Origin: Rhizobium sp. ARZ01
GTDB taxonomy: Bacteria; Pseudomonadota; Alphaproteobacteria; Rhizobiales; Rhizobiaceae
Assembly: GCF_014851675.1 (NCBI RefSeq)
Contig: NZ_JACVAE010000001.1
Span: 1,116,001 to 1,180,000 of the forward strand
Direction of reading: 5' to 3'
Length of the DNA: 64,000 bases
How positions within the stretch are numbered: the first letter of the stretch is position 1; each line of letters starts with the position of its first letter. Position numbers and translations under genes: made by a program. Below, in pieces: positions 9,994 to 22,565 of this stretch. The notes under the pieces are model-generated. The model ran no database searches. It was not told the origin of the DNA and saw only the letters and a list, made by a program, of their open reading frames with translations.

Positions 9994-10380
9994 TCATTCT
10001 GGCCTGTGACAGACCGCCTCGATATTGTTGCCGTCCGGGTCAAGGACAAAGGCGCCGTAGTAGTCCGGGTGGTAGTGTGGCCGCAGTCCCGGCGGGCCGT
10101 TGTCCACAGCACCGGCCGCAAGCGCTGTGGCATGGAAGCGATCGACCGTCGCTCGGTCTTTAGCCGCGAAGGCGACATGCAAGCGGCCAGCGGCCGTTCT
10201 GCCGGTGCCGATCCAGAAGAACGGCTTGCCTTCTTTTCCGTAGCCGGCATGTGCGTCGCCGCCTGATTCCTCTGCCGAGACGTCCATCAGGCGCGTGATG
10301 CCGAGAGGCGCGAGTGCCGTATCGTAAAAACGGCGCGATCGCTGAAAGTCGGCGACCGGAAGTCCCACATGGTCCAGCAT
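9994..10380 (-). CDS. VOC family (glyoxalase/bleomycin-resistance-like) protein
   Basis: A 128-residue cytoplasmic protein with one vicinal-oxygen-chelate fold: the start MLDHVGLPVADFQRSRRFYD, a central LHVAFAA strand, and the end HPDYYGAFVLDPDGNNIEAV carrying the conserved final glutamate. The substrate cannot be named. I chose the ATG at 10380 because a strong GGAGG site sits just upstream; the frame stays open to 10470 without another good start. It converges on lolD and lies just after the secreted-protein gene on the same strand. Confidence 0.85.
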   Translation of the reverse strand: MLDHVGLPVADFQRSRRFYDTALAPLGITRLMDVSAEESGGDAHAGYGKEGKPFFWIGTGRTAAGRLHVAFAAKDRATVDRFHATALAAGAVDNGPPGLRPHYHPDYYGAFVLDPDGNNIEAVCHRPE

Positions 10381-10393
10381 TGTGGCTCCTCCT

Positions 10394-10966
10394 TCAGTTC
10401 GGCTGGCACAAAGTATGCCCGATTTCGTCGCTCCAGTCTTGGAAGGCGATCTGCGCCCCCTTCGTGGCAATCGGTTTTCCGTTCGCCGTCCCTTTGCCGG
10501 TCAGGACATTGAGGTCGCATTCCGTCGTGTTCGCAGTGTCGAGCGTGTCGTAGGACGAATAGGTGTAGCCGGCAACGATGAACTGGGCGTTGCGATAGGC
10601 CAGCGTCAGGTTCTGGCTCCAGCGGTCGCGCCCGACCGAACTGTTCTGTGAAGTCAGTTTGATCGAACCGTTTGGAAGTGCTGATACGCCCGGTTCCTGC
10701 CCGAACATTGCGAGATTGCCCCAGATCTTGTTCGAGGCGGCCACCTTGACGCTGAGGCGCGACTCGCCGGGATCAGCTATATAGATATAGACGCCGTTAT
10801 CTTCGTCGCTACCCTCAGCGGGTCGGGCAATCAGAACCAGGTCCTCATTGCCGTCCCGGTTCCAGTCGCCGGTTGCGGCGGCGACGACCCGGTCGGCGGG
10901 AAAATCCTGCGCCGCAACGCAAAACGGCATCAGCACCACAACTAAGGATGTCAGCACAATCTTCAT
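10394..10966 (-). CDS. Secreted hypothetical protein with an FG-GAP-like start
   Basis: A 190-residue protein with an N-terminal signal peptide (MKIVLTSLVVVLMPFCVAAQ, cleavage likely after CVAA), so it should be periplasmic. The mature start, VVAAATGDWNRDGNEDLVLIAR, resembles a calcium-binding DxDxDxxxD-type FG-GAP/VCBS blade, but only one repeat is clear. Two cysteines in the second half could form a disulphide. It is 13 bases upstream of the VOC gene on the same strand and divergent from the small membrane protein at 11134. Function is unknown. Confidence 0.75.
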   Translation of the reverse strand: MKIVLTSLVVVLMPFCVAAQDFPADRVVAAATGDWNRDGNEDLVLIARPAEGSDEDNGVYIYIADPGESRLSVKVAASNKIWGNLAMFGQEPGVSALPNGSIKLTSQNSSVGRDRWSQNLTLAYRNAQFIVAGYTYSSYDTLDTANTTECDLNVLTGKGTANGKPIATKGAQIAFQDWSDEIGHTLCQPN

Positions 10967-11133
10967 AAGGCCCTCGCATCGATTGGGCGCTAAAAATAGG
11001 AAATTGTGTGGGTGCGGTCCAGCACTCTATTTCGCGCCAAGCGTGCAGATCGAGCTCGAAGCGTCAAAGAGCGCTTGACTGGAGAACAAAACAAGAACAT
11101 GATGGCATCAGTTCTTGATAAGGAGCCCGTCAA

Positions 11134-11220
11134 ATGACTGAATTCATGCGTGATCTTGCAGCCTTTGCCTCCATCGCGATGTTTATCGCAAGCCTCTCGG
11201 TGCTGGCCCTTGGGCTGTAG
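11134..11220 (+). CDS. 28-residue single-pass membrane protein
   Basis: A short ORF from ATG 11134 to TAG 11218-11220, preceded by AAGGAG about 9 bases upstream. It encodes a polar start, MTEFMRDLAAF, then a hydrophobic segment, ASIAMFIASLSVLALGL, reaching the stop. The strong ribosome site and membrane-helix composition suggest a real microprotein; I cannot name its function. It lies in the divergent spacer between the secreted protein and dnaE. Confidence 0.55.
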   Translation: MTEFMRDLAAFASIAMFIASLSVLALGL

Positions 11221-11346
11221 TCGGTGGCGCATGACGCAAACCGGGACAGCGCCAGCGGGGGATAATCGCGCTCGTTGCGGCGCCCCGCTGGACATTCGGC
11301 GCAGGATTCCGCTTATCCTTTCGGCTTCTGAATCGAGGTGGCGAGA

Positions 11347-14838
<3,492 letters not shown>

Positions 14839-14914
14839 AGTGGCGGCCGGGAGGCGCGTATAAATCTGCAAGCCCCTTGATCCGACCGGAAACCTCCGCT
14901 ACCGACGCATGCAG

Positions 14915-14999
14915 GCGGACGTGGCGAAACTGGTAGACGCAAGGGACTTAAAATCCCTCGGAGTGATCCGTACGGGTTCGACCCCCGTCGTCCGCACCA
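14915..14999 (+). tRNA. tRNA-Leu (anticodon TAA)
   Basis: An 85-base gene with acceptor stem GCGGACG/CGTCCGC, D-loop containing TGGTAGACGC, anticodon stem GGGAC/ATCCC around the loop with TAA, a long variable arm as expected for leucine tRNA, T-arm GGGTTCGACCCCC, discriminator A and encoded CCA at 14997-14999. It lies 76 bases after dnaE. Leucine tRNAs are frequent integration sites. Confidence 0.97.
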
Positions 15000-15082
15000 C
15001 TTTAGGCGATCTCTTTGATTTCCGGATGGTTACGGATATTCAGAGGTCCATCGACGCCCTACCACTACAACGGGCGCTACAA

Positions 15083-15190
15083 ATGGTGGTCACGACTTCC
15101 CTCACCAAGCCCATGAACGGCGACTGGTTCAGCCGCAAAGCCACCTCAGCAGATGTTCGCGAAGCCCACGAGAAGAGAGATTTCGTAGGC
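15083..15190 (+). pseudogene. Possible N-terminal scrap of an integrase beside tRNA-Leu
   Basis: The frame from ATG 15083 gives VVTTSLTKPMNGDWFSRKA followed by TSADVREAHEKR. This resembles the N-terminal strand-turn region of some tyrosine recombinases, which read roughly 'LxRxGxWYxRRxxPADLR'. Nothing recognisable follows. A decayed integrase just downstream of a tRNA 3' end would mark an old island insertion. The rest of 15000-15387 shows nothing I can name. Confidence 0.25.
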
Positions 15191-15387
15191 CCTCCACCGT
15201 TTCACAGACGCAGGCCGTGGCTGCGTTCAGGGGCTGGATGCCTTGTTCTCGCCCTGAATCGATCAACTCCGTTCCTTGTTCACCACCCCTCCTGTTATCG
15301 GCGTAGCGGGGCGATGATCCAGTGGCGAATGGACAGGAAGGCGACCTTGTGTAAGATGTAAGCTATTAGGAATGACTTAAGGAAGCT

Positions 15388-16143
15388 ATGGAACTCGCGA
15401 TGGCGATTGAACCGGACGCACTTGAGGCATTGCGTGAACGGCACCGTCGCTGGCTCTCGCGACTTGGCATTCTGAATAGGCCGTGGTTGATTCTCGGCTC
15501 CGCGCCGTCTCCGACGATTCCGCCTGACCTGATTGGGCATTGTGCACGTGTCGACGTTAACAACGCAGGCAAGACGGCCAAGGCGCTCGGCCTGCCGCCC
15601 GCCGACTTGACGTTCCGCAAACGGAGGAAGTCGTGGGAAGAGCATCCGCATGTCAGGACGAGAGGCCTTCTATGGCTCCATAACAAGCCTCTTTGGTGGA
15701 TGCATCTGGAACTTCTGGCCAAGCCGCATGTGCGTTACAAAAGCCTGATGCGCGCCACCAAGCCTGAGCGCGAGGCGATCGTCGACCTCGTGAGTGGCGG
15801 ACTCCCCGCTGACATTGGAGAGGTCGGCAAGGTGACGAACGGAGTTGCCGCGCTCTGCTACGCGCTTTTCACGGGCGTGCCGTCTGTCACCCTCGCGGGG
15901 TTATCAATTACCAAGATGGGTCACTCTTACGACGACAAGGGAAAGATCCGGCGGCAGATCGCCGAGGACACCTTCCTTCTGACGCGTTTGAGAGGCCGAG
16001 GAAATGTCTTCACGACCGAGGTGGATCTCTCGGAGCATATCGGGTTGCCACTCGTTCGCGACAGAAGCGGCATCGTCGCCACCATCGACAGCCCGCTCGG
16101 CCCAAACTTGATCCTAGCGGAAGCCGCAGAGAAAACCCGGTGA
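15388..16143 (+). CDS. Hypothetical protein, perhaps glycosyltransferase-like
   Basis: A 251-residue soluble protein with no signal peptide or membrane helix. WLILGSAPSPTIP near residue 33 looks like a first beta strand with a glycine/serine nucleotide-binding loop, and a later stretch, GVAALCYALFTGVPSVTLAGLS, resembles a second Rossmann half as in sialyltransferase-like (GT29/GT42) proteins that act on surface glycans. That is a weak resemblance, not an identification. AAGGAAG precedes the ATG at 15388. Its place just after tRNA-Leu and a possible integrase scrap suggests acquisition with an island. Confidence 0.6.
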   Translation: MELAMAIEPDALEALRERHRRWLSRLGILNRPWLILGSAPSPTIPPDLIGHCARVDVNNAGKTAKALGLPPADLTFRKRRKSWEEHPHVRTRGLLWLHNKPLWWMHLELLAKPHVRYKSLMRATKPEREAIVDLVSGGLPADIGEVGKVTNGVAALCYALFTGVPSVTLAGLSITKMGHSYDDKGKIRRQIAEDTFLLTRLRGRGNVFTTEVDLSEHIGLPLVRDRSGIVATIDSPLGPNLILAEAAEKTR

Positions 16144-16264
16144 GGATGGGTTGGGGTGCTTGGAATGCAGGGCCCCACCGTTCAACTGCTCAAACGCCCA
16201 GAGGGAAGATATGCTCTGATCCAGCCCGCTTGCCGCTCTCGACCATCCCCCGCCGCAACTTGCT

Positions 16265-16849
16265 TCACGGCGCAATTGAAAAACTCTGGTCAGAGAGGGC
16301 AACAGCCCCGCTGAGCGCGTCGCGGAAGCGGTAACGCAGCACGTAGTCACCGGCAGGAGGGCCTTCTACGTTCAGCGTCAGCTTGGCGAAGACCTCCTGG
16401 TTGCGCACGAACCCGCGGAAGGTGAAGGAGCCGAAGGCCTTCTGTTCGGCAAGCGTGTCGCCCTTGTTGTTCAAGAGTTCGAGATCGACTGTGAACTGCG
16501 CCTCCACCTTGCCGCCGTCGATCGATCGCCAGCTCAATCCGACCGGTTCGACATAGGAGATCAGCGGCTCTCCGGGTTTGTAGGTGGAGGTCGGACGCGG
16601 CGAGTACATGCCATATCCCTCGGGCGGATCGGTGACGAAGGTGACCTTGCCGATCGAGAAGGGCAGCGTCGAAGCGAAAGCGCCGTAGGCCTCCCGAACT
16701 GCGTCGTGGGCCCCGACGGGGTTGCCGTCGATAGCTAGTTTCTCGGCCCTTGTCGCCGCTTCCACAAGCGGGCCGGCAACAGCGGGGAAAGCACAAAAAC
16801 CGAACGTGGTGGCAAGAAGCAGTGCGGCTGCATACGACCTTGCTGGCAT
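16265..16849 (-). CDS. Secreted conserved hypothetical protein
   Basis: A 194-residue protein with a signal peptide (MPARSYAAALLLATTFGFCA, then FPAVAG before the likely cut), so it is exported to the periplasm. The mature part starts with an alpha-helical segment (LVEAATRAEKLAIDG) and continues as a beta-rich domain with KPGEPLISYVEPVG, FTVDLELLNNKGDTL and GDYVLRYRFRD. I know no function for it. It is 67 bases downstream of trkH on the same strand and could share its transcript. Confidence 0.7.
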   Translation of the reverse strand: MPARSYAAALLLATTFGFCAFPAVAGPLVEAATRAEKLAIDGNPVGAHDAVREAYGAFASTLPFSIGKVTFVTDPPEGYGMYSPRPTSTYKPGEPLISYVEPVGLSWRSIDGGKVEAQFTVDLELLNNKGDTLAEQKAFGSFTFRGFVRNQEVFAKLTLNVEGPPAGDYVLRYRFRDALSGAVALSDQSFSIAP

Positions 16850-16916
16850 GCGGTTCCTCTCGGATCATCCCGAGTAGAAGATGCGCGAGATGCCCGCGGG
16901 CAGTCAAGGACGTGAT

Positions 16917-18371
16917 TCAGCTCTTCCAGAACAGAGGCGTCAGGATCACGAGCACGGTCAGGACTTCGAGACGGCCGAGCAGCATCATCAGTGAGAGGAG
17001 ATAGAGGGACGCGTCGTCGAAGGTCGAGAAGTTGCCGGCGGGGCCGACCACAGGGCCTATTCCGGGGCCGGTGTTTGAAAGGGCGGTCACGACCGCAGAG
17101 ATCGACGTCAGTACGTCGTGGCCGAGCGCCGCAAGGGTCACGCTGCCGAGTACCCACAGGAGAAGATAGGTGCAGAAGAACAGGAAAACAGTGCGCTGCA
17201 CGTCCTGATCGACCGTCGCCTTGCCGTAACGGACGGTCTGGATGCCGTTCGGATAAATTAGCTTGTGCAGTCCGGCCTTGATCGAGCTGAAGATAATTAT
17301 GAAGCGATAGGCCTTGATTCCGCCCGCCGTAGAGCCGGAACACCCACCCATAAAGGTTGCAAAGAGACAGAGCGCTGCCACGAATGGCCCCCACAGGGTG
17401 TAGTCCTGACTTGCCATGCCGGTCGTCGAGAGGATCGAGGCCATGGTAAAGAAGGAATGGGTGATCGCCTCGTGGAATTCCACGCCATTTGCAATGCGGT
17501 GGTAGATGGCAATGGCGATCGAAAAAGCGGTCAGGTATGCGAGGAACACGAAGATCTGCGGATCACGCAGCGCGTCGAGCCTCCCGCGCACCACAAGCAC
17601 GATCAGAATCGAGAACGGCAGGCTGCAGAGCGTCATGAAGAACGTACCGGCCCACAGCAGCGGCGTGCTGTTGAAATAACCGAACGAAGCGTCGTGCGTG
17701 GAAAACCCGCCGGTCGCCACCGTCGACATGGCGTGGTTGATGGCGTCGAATCGGCTCATCCCGAGCACGTCGTACGTGATGGCCGTGACTAGGGTGATAC
17801 CGATATAGACGACGATGAAGGCGCGGGTATAGGTGGCGATGCGGGCAAAGGGCTTTTCGTTCGTTTCCGACGATTCCATCTTGAAGAAGGACATGCCGCC
17901 GACGCGCAGATAGGGCATGACGAACAGGCCGAGCGCGACGATCCCGATGCCCCCCAGCCAATGCAGCAGCGACCGCCACATCAGCAGGCCGGGAGGCGCG
18001 TTGTCCAAGCCGACGATGACGGTCGAGCCTGTGGTGGTGATGGCGGAGACCGATTCGAAAACGGCCTGAGAAAAATCGAGATCGATCGTCGAGAGCCAGA
18101 GGGGGATGGCGCCGACCAGCGAGAAGACCACCCACAGTAGGTTTACGAGTAGAAAGCCCATCTTTTTGGTGAAGGGAGGCGGACCTGCCTGTGTCGCCGC
18201 CGCTGTGATCAGCGAAAAGCCGCCGACGACGGCGGCCGAAATCAGAAAGTGCTTCCAGTCGGGATGGCCGTAGTAGAGGTCCACCGCCACCGGAATCAGC
18301 ATGGCAATCGAAAGATAAAGCCCGCAGGTGGCCGCGATGTTAATGGCGGAACGGTAGATCGTGGCGTTCAA
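16917..18371 (-). CDS. trkH: TrkH family potassium uptake protein
   Basis: The membrane subunit of the Trk potassium transporter. The product (484 residues from the chosen start) has four repeated membrane-pore-membrane units with selectivity loops: ITTTGSTVIVG, MSTVATGGFSTHD, ILSTTGMASQDYTLW and ALSNTGPGIGPV. FMGGCSGSTAGGIKAYR is also typical. The frame is open upstream to 18533, but that extension is not membrane-like; the TTG at 18371, giving LNATIYRSAINIAATCGLYL, fits the first TrkH helix. It is divergent from ilvA with about 120 bases between. Confidence 0.92.
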   Translation of the reverse strand: MNATIYRSAINIAATCGLYLSIAMLIPVAVDLYYGHPDWKHFLISAAVVGGFSLITAAATQAGPPPFTKKMGFLLVNLLWVVFSLVGAIPLWLSTIDLDFSQAVFESVSAITTTGSTVIVGLDNAPPGLLMWRSLLHWLGGIGIVALGLFVMPYLRVGGMSFFKMESSETNEKPFARIATYTRAFIVVYIGITLVTAITYDVLGMSRFDAINHAMSTVATGGFSTHDASFGYFNSTPLLWAGTFFMTLCSLPFSILIVLVVRGRLDALRDPQIFVFLAYLTAFSIAIAIYHRIANGVEFHEAITHSFFTMASILSTTGMASQDYTLWGPFVAALCLFATFMGGCSGSTAGGIKAYRFIIIFSSIKAGLHKLIYPNGIQTVRYGKATVDQDVQRTVFLFFCTYLLLWVLGSVTLAALGHDVLTSISAVVTALSNTGPGIGPVVGPAGNFSTFDDASLYLLSLMMLLGRLEVLTVLVILTPLFWKS

Positions 18372-18492
18372 AGGCGTCTCGTTCTGGTTTGGGCGTTCCG
18401 GACACGATCCGAATCGAGAGTTCGGGTGGCCTGTGCGGCTGCGATATGCAATAGCCAGTGCCAATGGCAAACTCAAGAACGGCAGCAGGCCC

Positions 18493-19740
18493 ATGAAACA
18501 GGACGTGGAGCGCGCAACAGAAGCCCTGCGCACGCTTTTTCCCGAAACTCCGCTGCAACTGAACGAGCACTTGAGTGCGCGTTACGGTGCGCGCATCTAT
18601 CTGAAGCGCGAGGACCTATCGCCGGTCAGATCCTATAAGATCCGCGGCGCCTTCAATTTCTTTCGCAAGATTCTCGCAAGCGACGGGAGTGCAGCGTCCT
18701 TCGTCTGCGCCTCCGCAGGCAATCATGCCCAGGGCTTTGCTTTCGTGTGCCGGCATTTCGGCGTGCAGGGTGTGGTTTTCATGCCTGTGACCACGCCGCA
18801 GCAGAAGATCGACAAGACCCGGACATTCGGTGGCGAATTCGTGCAGATACGCTTGGTCGGTGACATTTTCGACCAATGCTATCAGGCCGCACAGGACCAT
18901 GCGCGCGACACCGGTGCCGTCATGGTGCCGCCGTTTGACCATCCTGATATCATAGAGGGGCAGGCGACGGTCGCAGCCGAGATTCTGGCGCAGATGGGAG
19001 AGGACACGCGACCCGATCTGGTCGTGCTGCCGGTCGGCGGCGGCGGCCTTGCGGCTGGCGTCACCGGTTATCTCGCAGACCGTGTTTCCCACGGCGACTT
19101 TCTCTTCTGCGAACCGGAAGGCGCGCCGAGCCTTCGCCGGAGCCTGGAGGCGGGCAGGGTGGTAACCCTCGATCAGGTCGACAACTTCGTCGATGGTGCC
19201 GCGGTCGGTCGGATCGGCGATCTGAATTTCGCAGCGCTCAGGAAGTTCCAGCCGGAACAGGCGATGCTCCTCTCTGAGAATGCCATCTGCGTCACCATCA
19301 TCGACATGCTCAATGTGGAGGGAGTTGTACTTGAGCCCGCCGGCGCCCTGTCGATCACGGCATTGGAAGCGCTGGACCGGAAGAAGCTGCAGGGAAAGAC
19401 AGTGGTTGCCGTCGTCTCCGGTGGAAATTTCGATTTCGAGCGTCTACCGGACGTCAAGGAACGGGCGATGCGACACCGCGGCCTGAAGAAATACTTCATC
19501 CTGCGCATGGCACAGCGCCCCGGCGCCCTGCGCGATTTTCTCAATCTGCTCGGGCCAGAGGACGATATCTCCCGCTTCGAGTATTTGAAGAAGTCGGCGA
19601 GGAATTTCGGCTCCATCCTGATCGGCATCGAAACGAAATCGCCGGAAAACTTTGACACACTGAAGTACGCATTCGATCGCGCCGGGCTGCGCTATCAGGA
19701 CATTACGGAGAATGAGGTTTTGGCGAACCTGATCATTTGA
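18493..19740 (+). CDS. ilvA: Threonine dehydratase (short ACT-like form)
   Basis: A pyridoxal-phosphate enzyme deaminating threonine to 2-oxobutanoate, the first step of isoleucine synthesis. The 415-residue product has the PLP lysine in SYKIRGAFNF (about residue 47), the phosphate-binding VLPVGGGGLAAGV (about 176-188), CASAGNHAQGFA and, after residue 325, a single regulatory ACT-like domain (KKYFILRMAQRPGALRDFL). The longer reading frame from 18361 overlaps the trkH region; I chose ATG 18493, where the enzyme homology begins. Confidence 0.93.
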   Translation: MKQDVERATEALRTLFPETPLQLNEHLSARYGARIYLKREDLSPVRSYKIRGAFNFFRKILASDGSAASFVCASAGNHAQGFAFVCRHFGVQGVVFMPVTTPQQKIDKTRTFGGEFVQIRLVGDIFDQCYQAAQDHARDTGAVMVPPFDHPDIIEGQATVAAEILAQMGEDTRPDLVVLPVGGGGLAAGVTGYLADRVSHGDFLFCEPEGAPSLRRSLEAGRVVTLDQVDNFVDGAAVGRIGDLNFAALRKFQPEQAMLLSENAICVTIIDMLNVEGVVLEPAGALSITALEALDRKKLQGKTVVAVVSGGNFDFERLPDVKERAMRHRGLKKYFILRMAQRPGALRDFLNLLGPEDDISRFEYLKKSARNFGSILIGIETKSPENFDTLKYAFDRAGLRYQDITENEVLANLII

Positions 19741-19788
19741 CGGATACCGAGGCGTTGACAGTCCGGCAAGCTGTGTTACCACACCACC

Positions 19789-20103
19789 ATGGCATCATTT
19801 TTTTCAAAGCTTTTCGGGCGGTCAGAGAAGACCGGCGCTTCCACCGTAACGCCGGAGGAGAAGGAGATCTACAATGATCTCATTCTCGTGGCGACGCCAA
19901 TGGCGGAGGGGTCGCAGTTCAGGCTTGCAGGCCGGATTGAAAAACATGACGGGGACGTCGTCCTTGTTCGCACCTTCATTCGTGCCGACCTGTTTTCCAG
20001 CCGCGACGACACCGTTTCCGCCGCCTTTCGCAAGGCCCGGCAAATCGCCGACCAGAATGGTCCGTCGCTGTTTTCTGACGGTGCGCAGTCCCGCGCGGTT
20101 TGA
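19789..20103 (+). CDS. HlyU family protein
   Basis: A 104-residue cytoplasmic protein matching the HlyU family: start MASFFSKLFGRSEK, then YNDLILVATPMAEGSQFRLAGRIEK, VRTFIRADLFSSRDDTV and AFRKARQIADQNG. In Vibrio HlyU activates haemolysin genes, but the alphaproteobacterial family members are small proteins of this different fold, and their role is not established. It lies 48 bases after ilvA and could be cotranscribed. It converges on the Lrp regulator. Confidence 0.85.
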   Translation: MASFFSKLFGRSEKTGASTVTPEEKEIYNDLILVATPMAEGSQFRLAGRIEKHDGDVVLVRTFIRADLFSSRDDTVSAAFRKARQIADQNGPSLFSDGAQSRAV

Positions 20104-20163
20104 AAACCACTGGCGGCCGTTTCTGTCACCGGCTGGCCGTGGCTGCGACCTTGTCGGTGTATG

Positions 20164-20625
20164 TCAGACACCGACATTCGGGCGGTCGATGATCTCGCGC
20201 AACGCAAAGCTCGAGTTGATTTTCACCACGTGCGGCAGGGCGGAAAGCCAGTCGCGATGGATGCGCTCGTAGTCGGCAAGGTCCTTTGCCGCGACCCGCA
20301 GGATGTAGTCGTACTCACCGGACATCAGGTAGCACACGAGGACGTTCGGGCAGAGTTTTACGGCTGCCTCGAATTCCGCAAGTGTCTTGGCGAATTGTCC
20401 TGAGAGCGAAATGTGCACGATGGCGATCATCGTGTAGTCGAGCGCCTTCTGGGACAGGTGTGCGTGATAGCCGCTGATGACGCCCGATTTCTCCAGTATG
20501 TCGAGACGCCGTGAACATGCCGAAGGCGAGAGTCCGACGCGCTCGGCAAGTTCCGCGTTTGAGATGCGCCCGTTCTGCTGGAGAATGCGAAGCATCGCAG
20601 TATCTATTGTGTCGAATGCGTTCAC
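20164..20625 (-). CDS. Lrp/AsnC family regulator, probably of alanine dehydrogenase
   Basis: A 153-residue regulator with an N-terminal helix-turn-helix (MLRILQQNGRISNAELAERV, then GLSPSACSRRLDILEKSG) and a C-terminal RAM ligand domain containing LVCYLMSGEYDYILRVAAKD. Lrp-type regulators bind amino acids and form octamers on DNA. It is divergent from ald with a 171-base spacer, the arrangement known for AldR-type regulators that respond to alanine, which makes ald its likely target. I chose GTG 20625 (VNAFDTIDTAM) with AAGGA upstream; the frame is open much further without family similarity. Confidence 0.9.
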   Translation of the reverse strand: MNAFDTIDTAMLRILQQNGRISNAELAERVGLSPSACSRRLDILEKSGVISGYHAHLSQKALDYTMIAIVHISLSGQFAKTLAEFEAAVKLCPNVLVCYLMSGEYDYILRVAAKDLADYERIHRDWLSALPHVVKINSSFALREIIDRPNVGV

Positions 20626-20796
20626 CGGCGTTTCCTTCGAAACGAGACTGGGCTTTGGCAAGAATATTCGAAAATGACGATTTGCGCCACGATTCTTTGC
20701 AAGGACATTGCGCGTTAGTTCTGGTCCAATTCTCAAGCCCGCAGGGAGTGGCGGGTTCATCAAGATTGGCATACGAACAGAGAGAGGAACGCAAGA

Positions 20797-21915
20797 ATGC
20801 GTGTCGGTTGCCCGAAGGAAATCAAGAACCATGAATATCGTGTCGGCCTGACGCCGGGCGCCGTGCGCGAATATGTGGCACACGGACATGAGGTGTTGGT
20901 CGAGACGAAGGTCGGTGCCGGGATCGGCGCCGATGACGATGCCTACCGCGCCGCGGGCGCCAAGATTGTGGCGACAGCGAAAGAGATTTTCGAAAAGTCC
21001 GACATGGTCGTTAAGGTCAAGGAGCCGCAGCCCGGTGAATGGGCGCAGCTCCGCGAAGGACAGATCCTCTATACCTATCTTCATCTCGCACCCGATCCGG
21101 AACAGACCGCAGGTTTGCTCAAGTCCGGCATTACGGCGATCGCCTATGAAACGGTGACGGACGACCGCGGTGGCCTTCCGTTGTTGGCGCCGATGTCCGA
21201 AGTGGCCGGGCGGCTATCCATCCAGGCTGGAGCAACAGCGCTTCAGAAAGCCAATGGCGGCCGCGGAATCCTTCTCGGCGGTGTTCCGGGCGTTGAACCT
21301 GCGAGAGTTGCGATCATCGGCGGCGGCGTTGTTGGCCTGCATGCGGCGAAGATGGCCACAGGGCTGGGCGCGGATGTCACCATTCTCGACCGCTCAATAC
21401 CGCGGCTGCGCCAACTGGACGACATCTTCAATGGCCGCATCCATACGCGCTACTCGACGATTGACGCGCTCGAGGAAGAAGTTTTTGCCGCCGATCTCGT
21501 GATTGGTGCGGTACTGATCCCTGGTGCCGCTGCACCCAAACTCGTCACGCGCGAGATGCTGTCCGGCATGAAGAGGGGCTCAGTGATCGTGGATGTGGCG
21601 ATCGACCAGGGAGGCTGCTTCGAGACGTCGCACGCGACCACTCACTCGGAGCCGACCTACGAGGTCGACGGCGTTATCCACTATTGCGTTGCCAACATGC
21701 CGGGAGGGGTACCGATCACTTCGGCACATGCACTCAACAACGCCACGCTCCACTATGGCCTGCAATTGGCCGACAAGGGGCTGAAGGCGATTGCCGAGGA
21801 CCGGCATCTGCGCGCCGGGCTTAATGTTCATCGCGGCCGCATTGCCAACAAGGCCGTGGCCGAAGCGCTCGGCTACGAGATGGCGGCGTCGGAGACGATC
21901 CTCAACGTGGCGTAA
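20797..21915 (+). CDS. ald: Alanine dehydrogenase
   Basis: A cytoplasmic NAD-dependent enzyme converting L-alanine to pyruvate and ammonia. The 372-residue product is family length. It opens with [20 protein letters not shown], has the substrate-binding lysine in VVKVKEPQ (about residue 75), YTYLHLAPD with the catalytic histidine (about 96), and the Rossmann motif [21 protein letters not shown] (about 170-190), ending in the [14 protein letters not shown] segment. It is divergent from an Lrp-type gene that probably controls it, and is followed by a strong terminator, so it is transcribed alone. Confidence 0.97.
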   Translation: MRVGCPKEIKNHEYRVGLTPGAVREYVAHGHEVLVETKVGAGIGADDDAYRAAGAKIVATAKEIFEKSDMVVKVKEPQPGEWAQLREGQILYTYLHLAPDPEQTAGLLKSGITAIAYETVTDDRGGLPLLAPMSEVAGRLSIQAGATALQKANGGRGILLGGVPGVEPARVAIIGGGVVGLHAAKMATGLGADVTILDRSIPRLRQLDDIFNGRIHTRYSTIDALEEEVFAADLVIGAVLIPGAAAPKLVTREMLSGMKRGSVIVDVAIDQGGCFETSHATTHSEPTYEVDGVIHYCVANMPGGVPITSAHALNNATLHYGLQLADKGLKAIAEDRHLRAGLNVHRGRIANKAVAEALGYEMAASETILNVA

Positions 21916-21941
21916 TTTCCTTGCGCGAGATCGATATACGA

Positions 21942-21966
21942 GGGCCCGGAGCAGTCCGGGCCCTTT
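21942..21966 (+). terminator. Rho-independent terminator after ald
   Basis: A perfect 9-bp stem, GGGCCCGGA/TCCGGGCCC with a GCAG loop, followed by TTT, 27 bases after the ald stop. Confidence 0.85.
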
Positions 21967-22015
21967 GCATGTCAAGCCATGCTGTGGCGGAACTACAGCC
22001 AGCTGGCACAGGCTT

Positions 22016-22480
22016 TTACGCCGCCTCGATCCGACATTGGTAGCAATTGTTGCGGGCCGATCGCACGTGGATGTAGGCGATTTCGGGTCGCGCCAGCAGC
22101 GTTTCCGCATAGGCGGGAATTTCGTCGGTAGGTGTCACAGCGCCACTGCCATAGACGATGCGATCGTCCGCATCATAGCCGCGTACGATGTAGTCGCGAC
22201 TCTCAAGCATCGGTGGAGAAGCAGCGCCCGAATAGGCGGGGCAGGGCTCGGCATGCAGGAAAATCGGGCCGGTCTCCGCATAGGGCTGAAGCTTGGGAAA
22301 GGGCCTGTAGGCGAGGATGAGATAGGGATCGCCAGCCCGCACACCTTCGAGGCAATGGCGGCACGGAACGCCATCACCGTCCGATATTCGACGTTCGGGG
22401 CGCATGCCGTAGGCGTCAGTGCCGCCGTTCCAGAGAACGATGGCGGTCTCGGTTGGCATGGGAAGGTAGCGAATGGCCAT
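22016..22480 (-). CDS. DUF1203 family protein
   Basis: A 154-residue soluble protein. Conserved-looking features are CRHCLEGVRAGDPYLILAYRPF, a paired-cysteine segment, then GPIFLHAEPC, RDYIVRGYDADDRIVYGSG and the C-terminal YIHVRSARNNCYQCRIE. These match my recollection of the DUF1203 family, whose function is unknown. The ATG at 22480 has GGAGAG upstream; an open extension to 22648 lacks family character and overlaps the next gene. Confidence 0.7.
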   Translation of the reverse strand: MAIRYLPMPTETAIVLWNGGTDAYGMRPERRISDGDGVPCRHCLEGVRAGDPYLILAYRPFPKLQPYAETGPIFLHAEPCPAYSGAASPPMLESRDYIVRGYDADDRIVYGSGAVTPTDEIPAYAETLLARPEIAYIHVRSARNNCYQCRIEAA

Positions 22481-22565
22481 GATGGTCTCTCCGGATGTGG
22501 TGCCGAGGATCATCGTTCGAAATCGTGGGCGGCGACACCCGTTTCTTGCCGCCGCGACAACGCTG

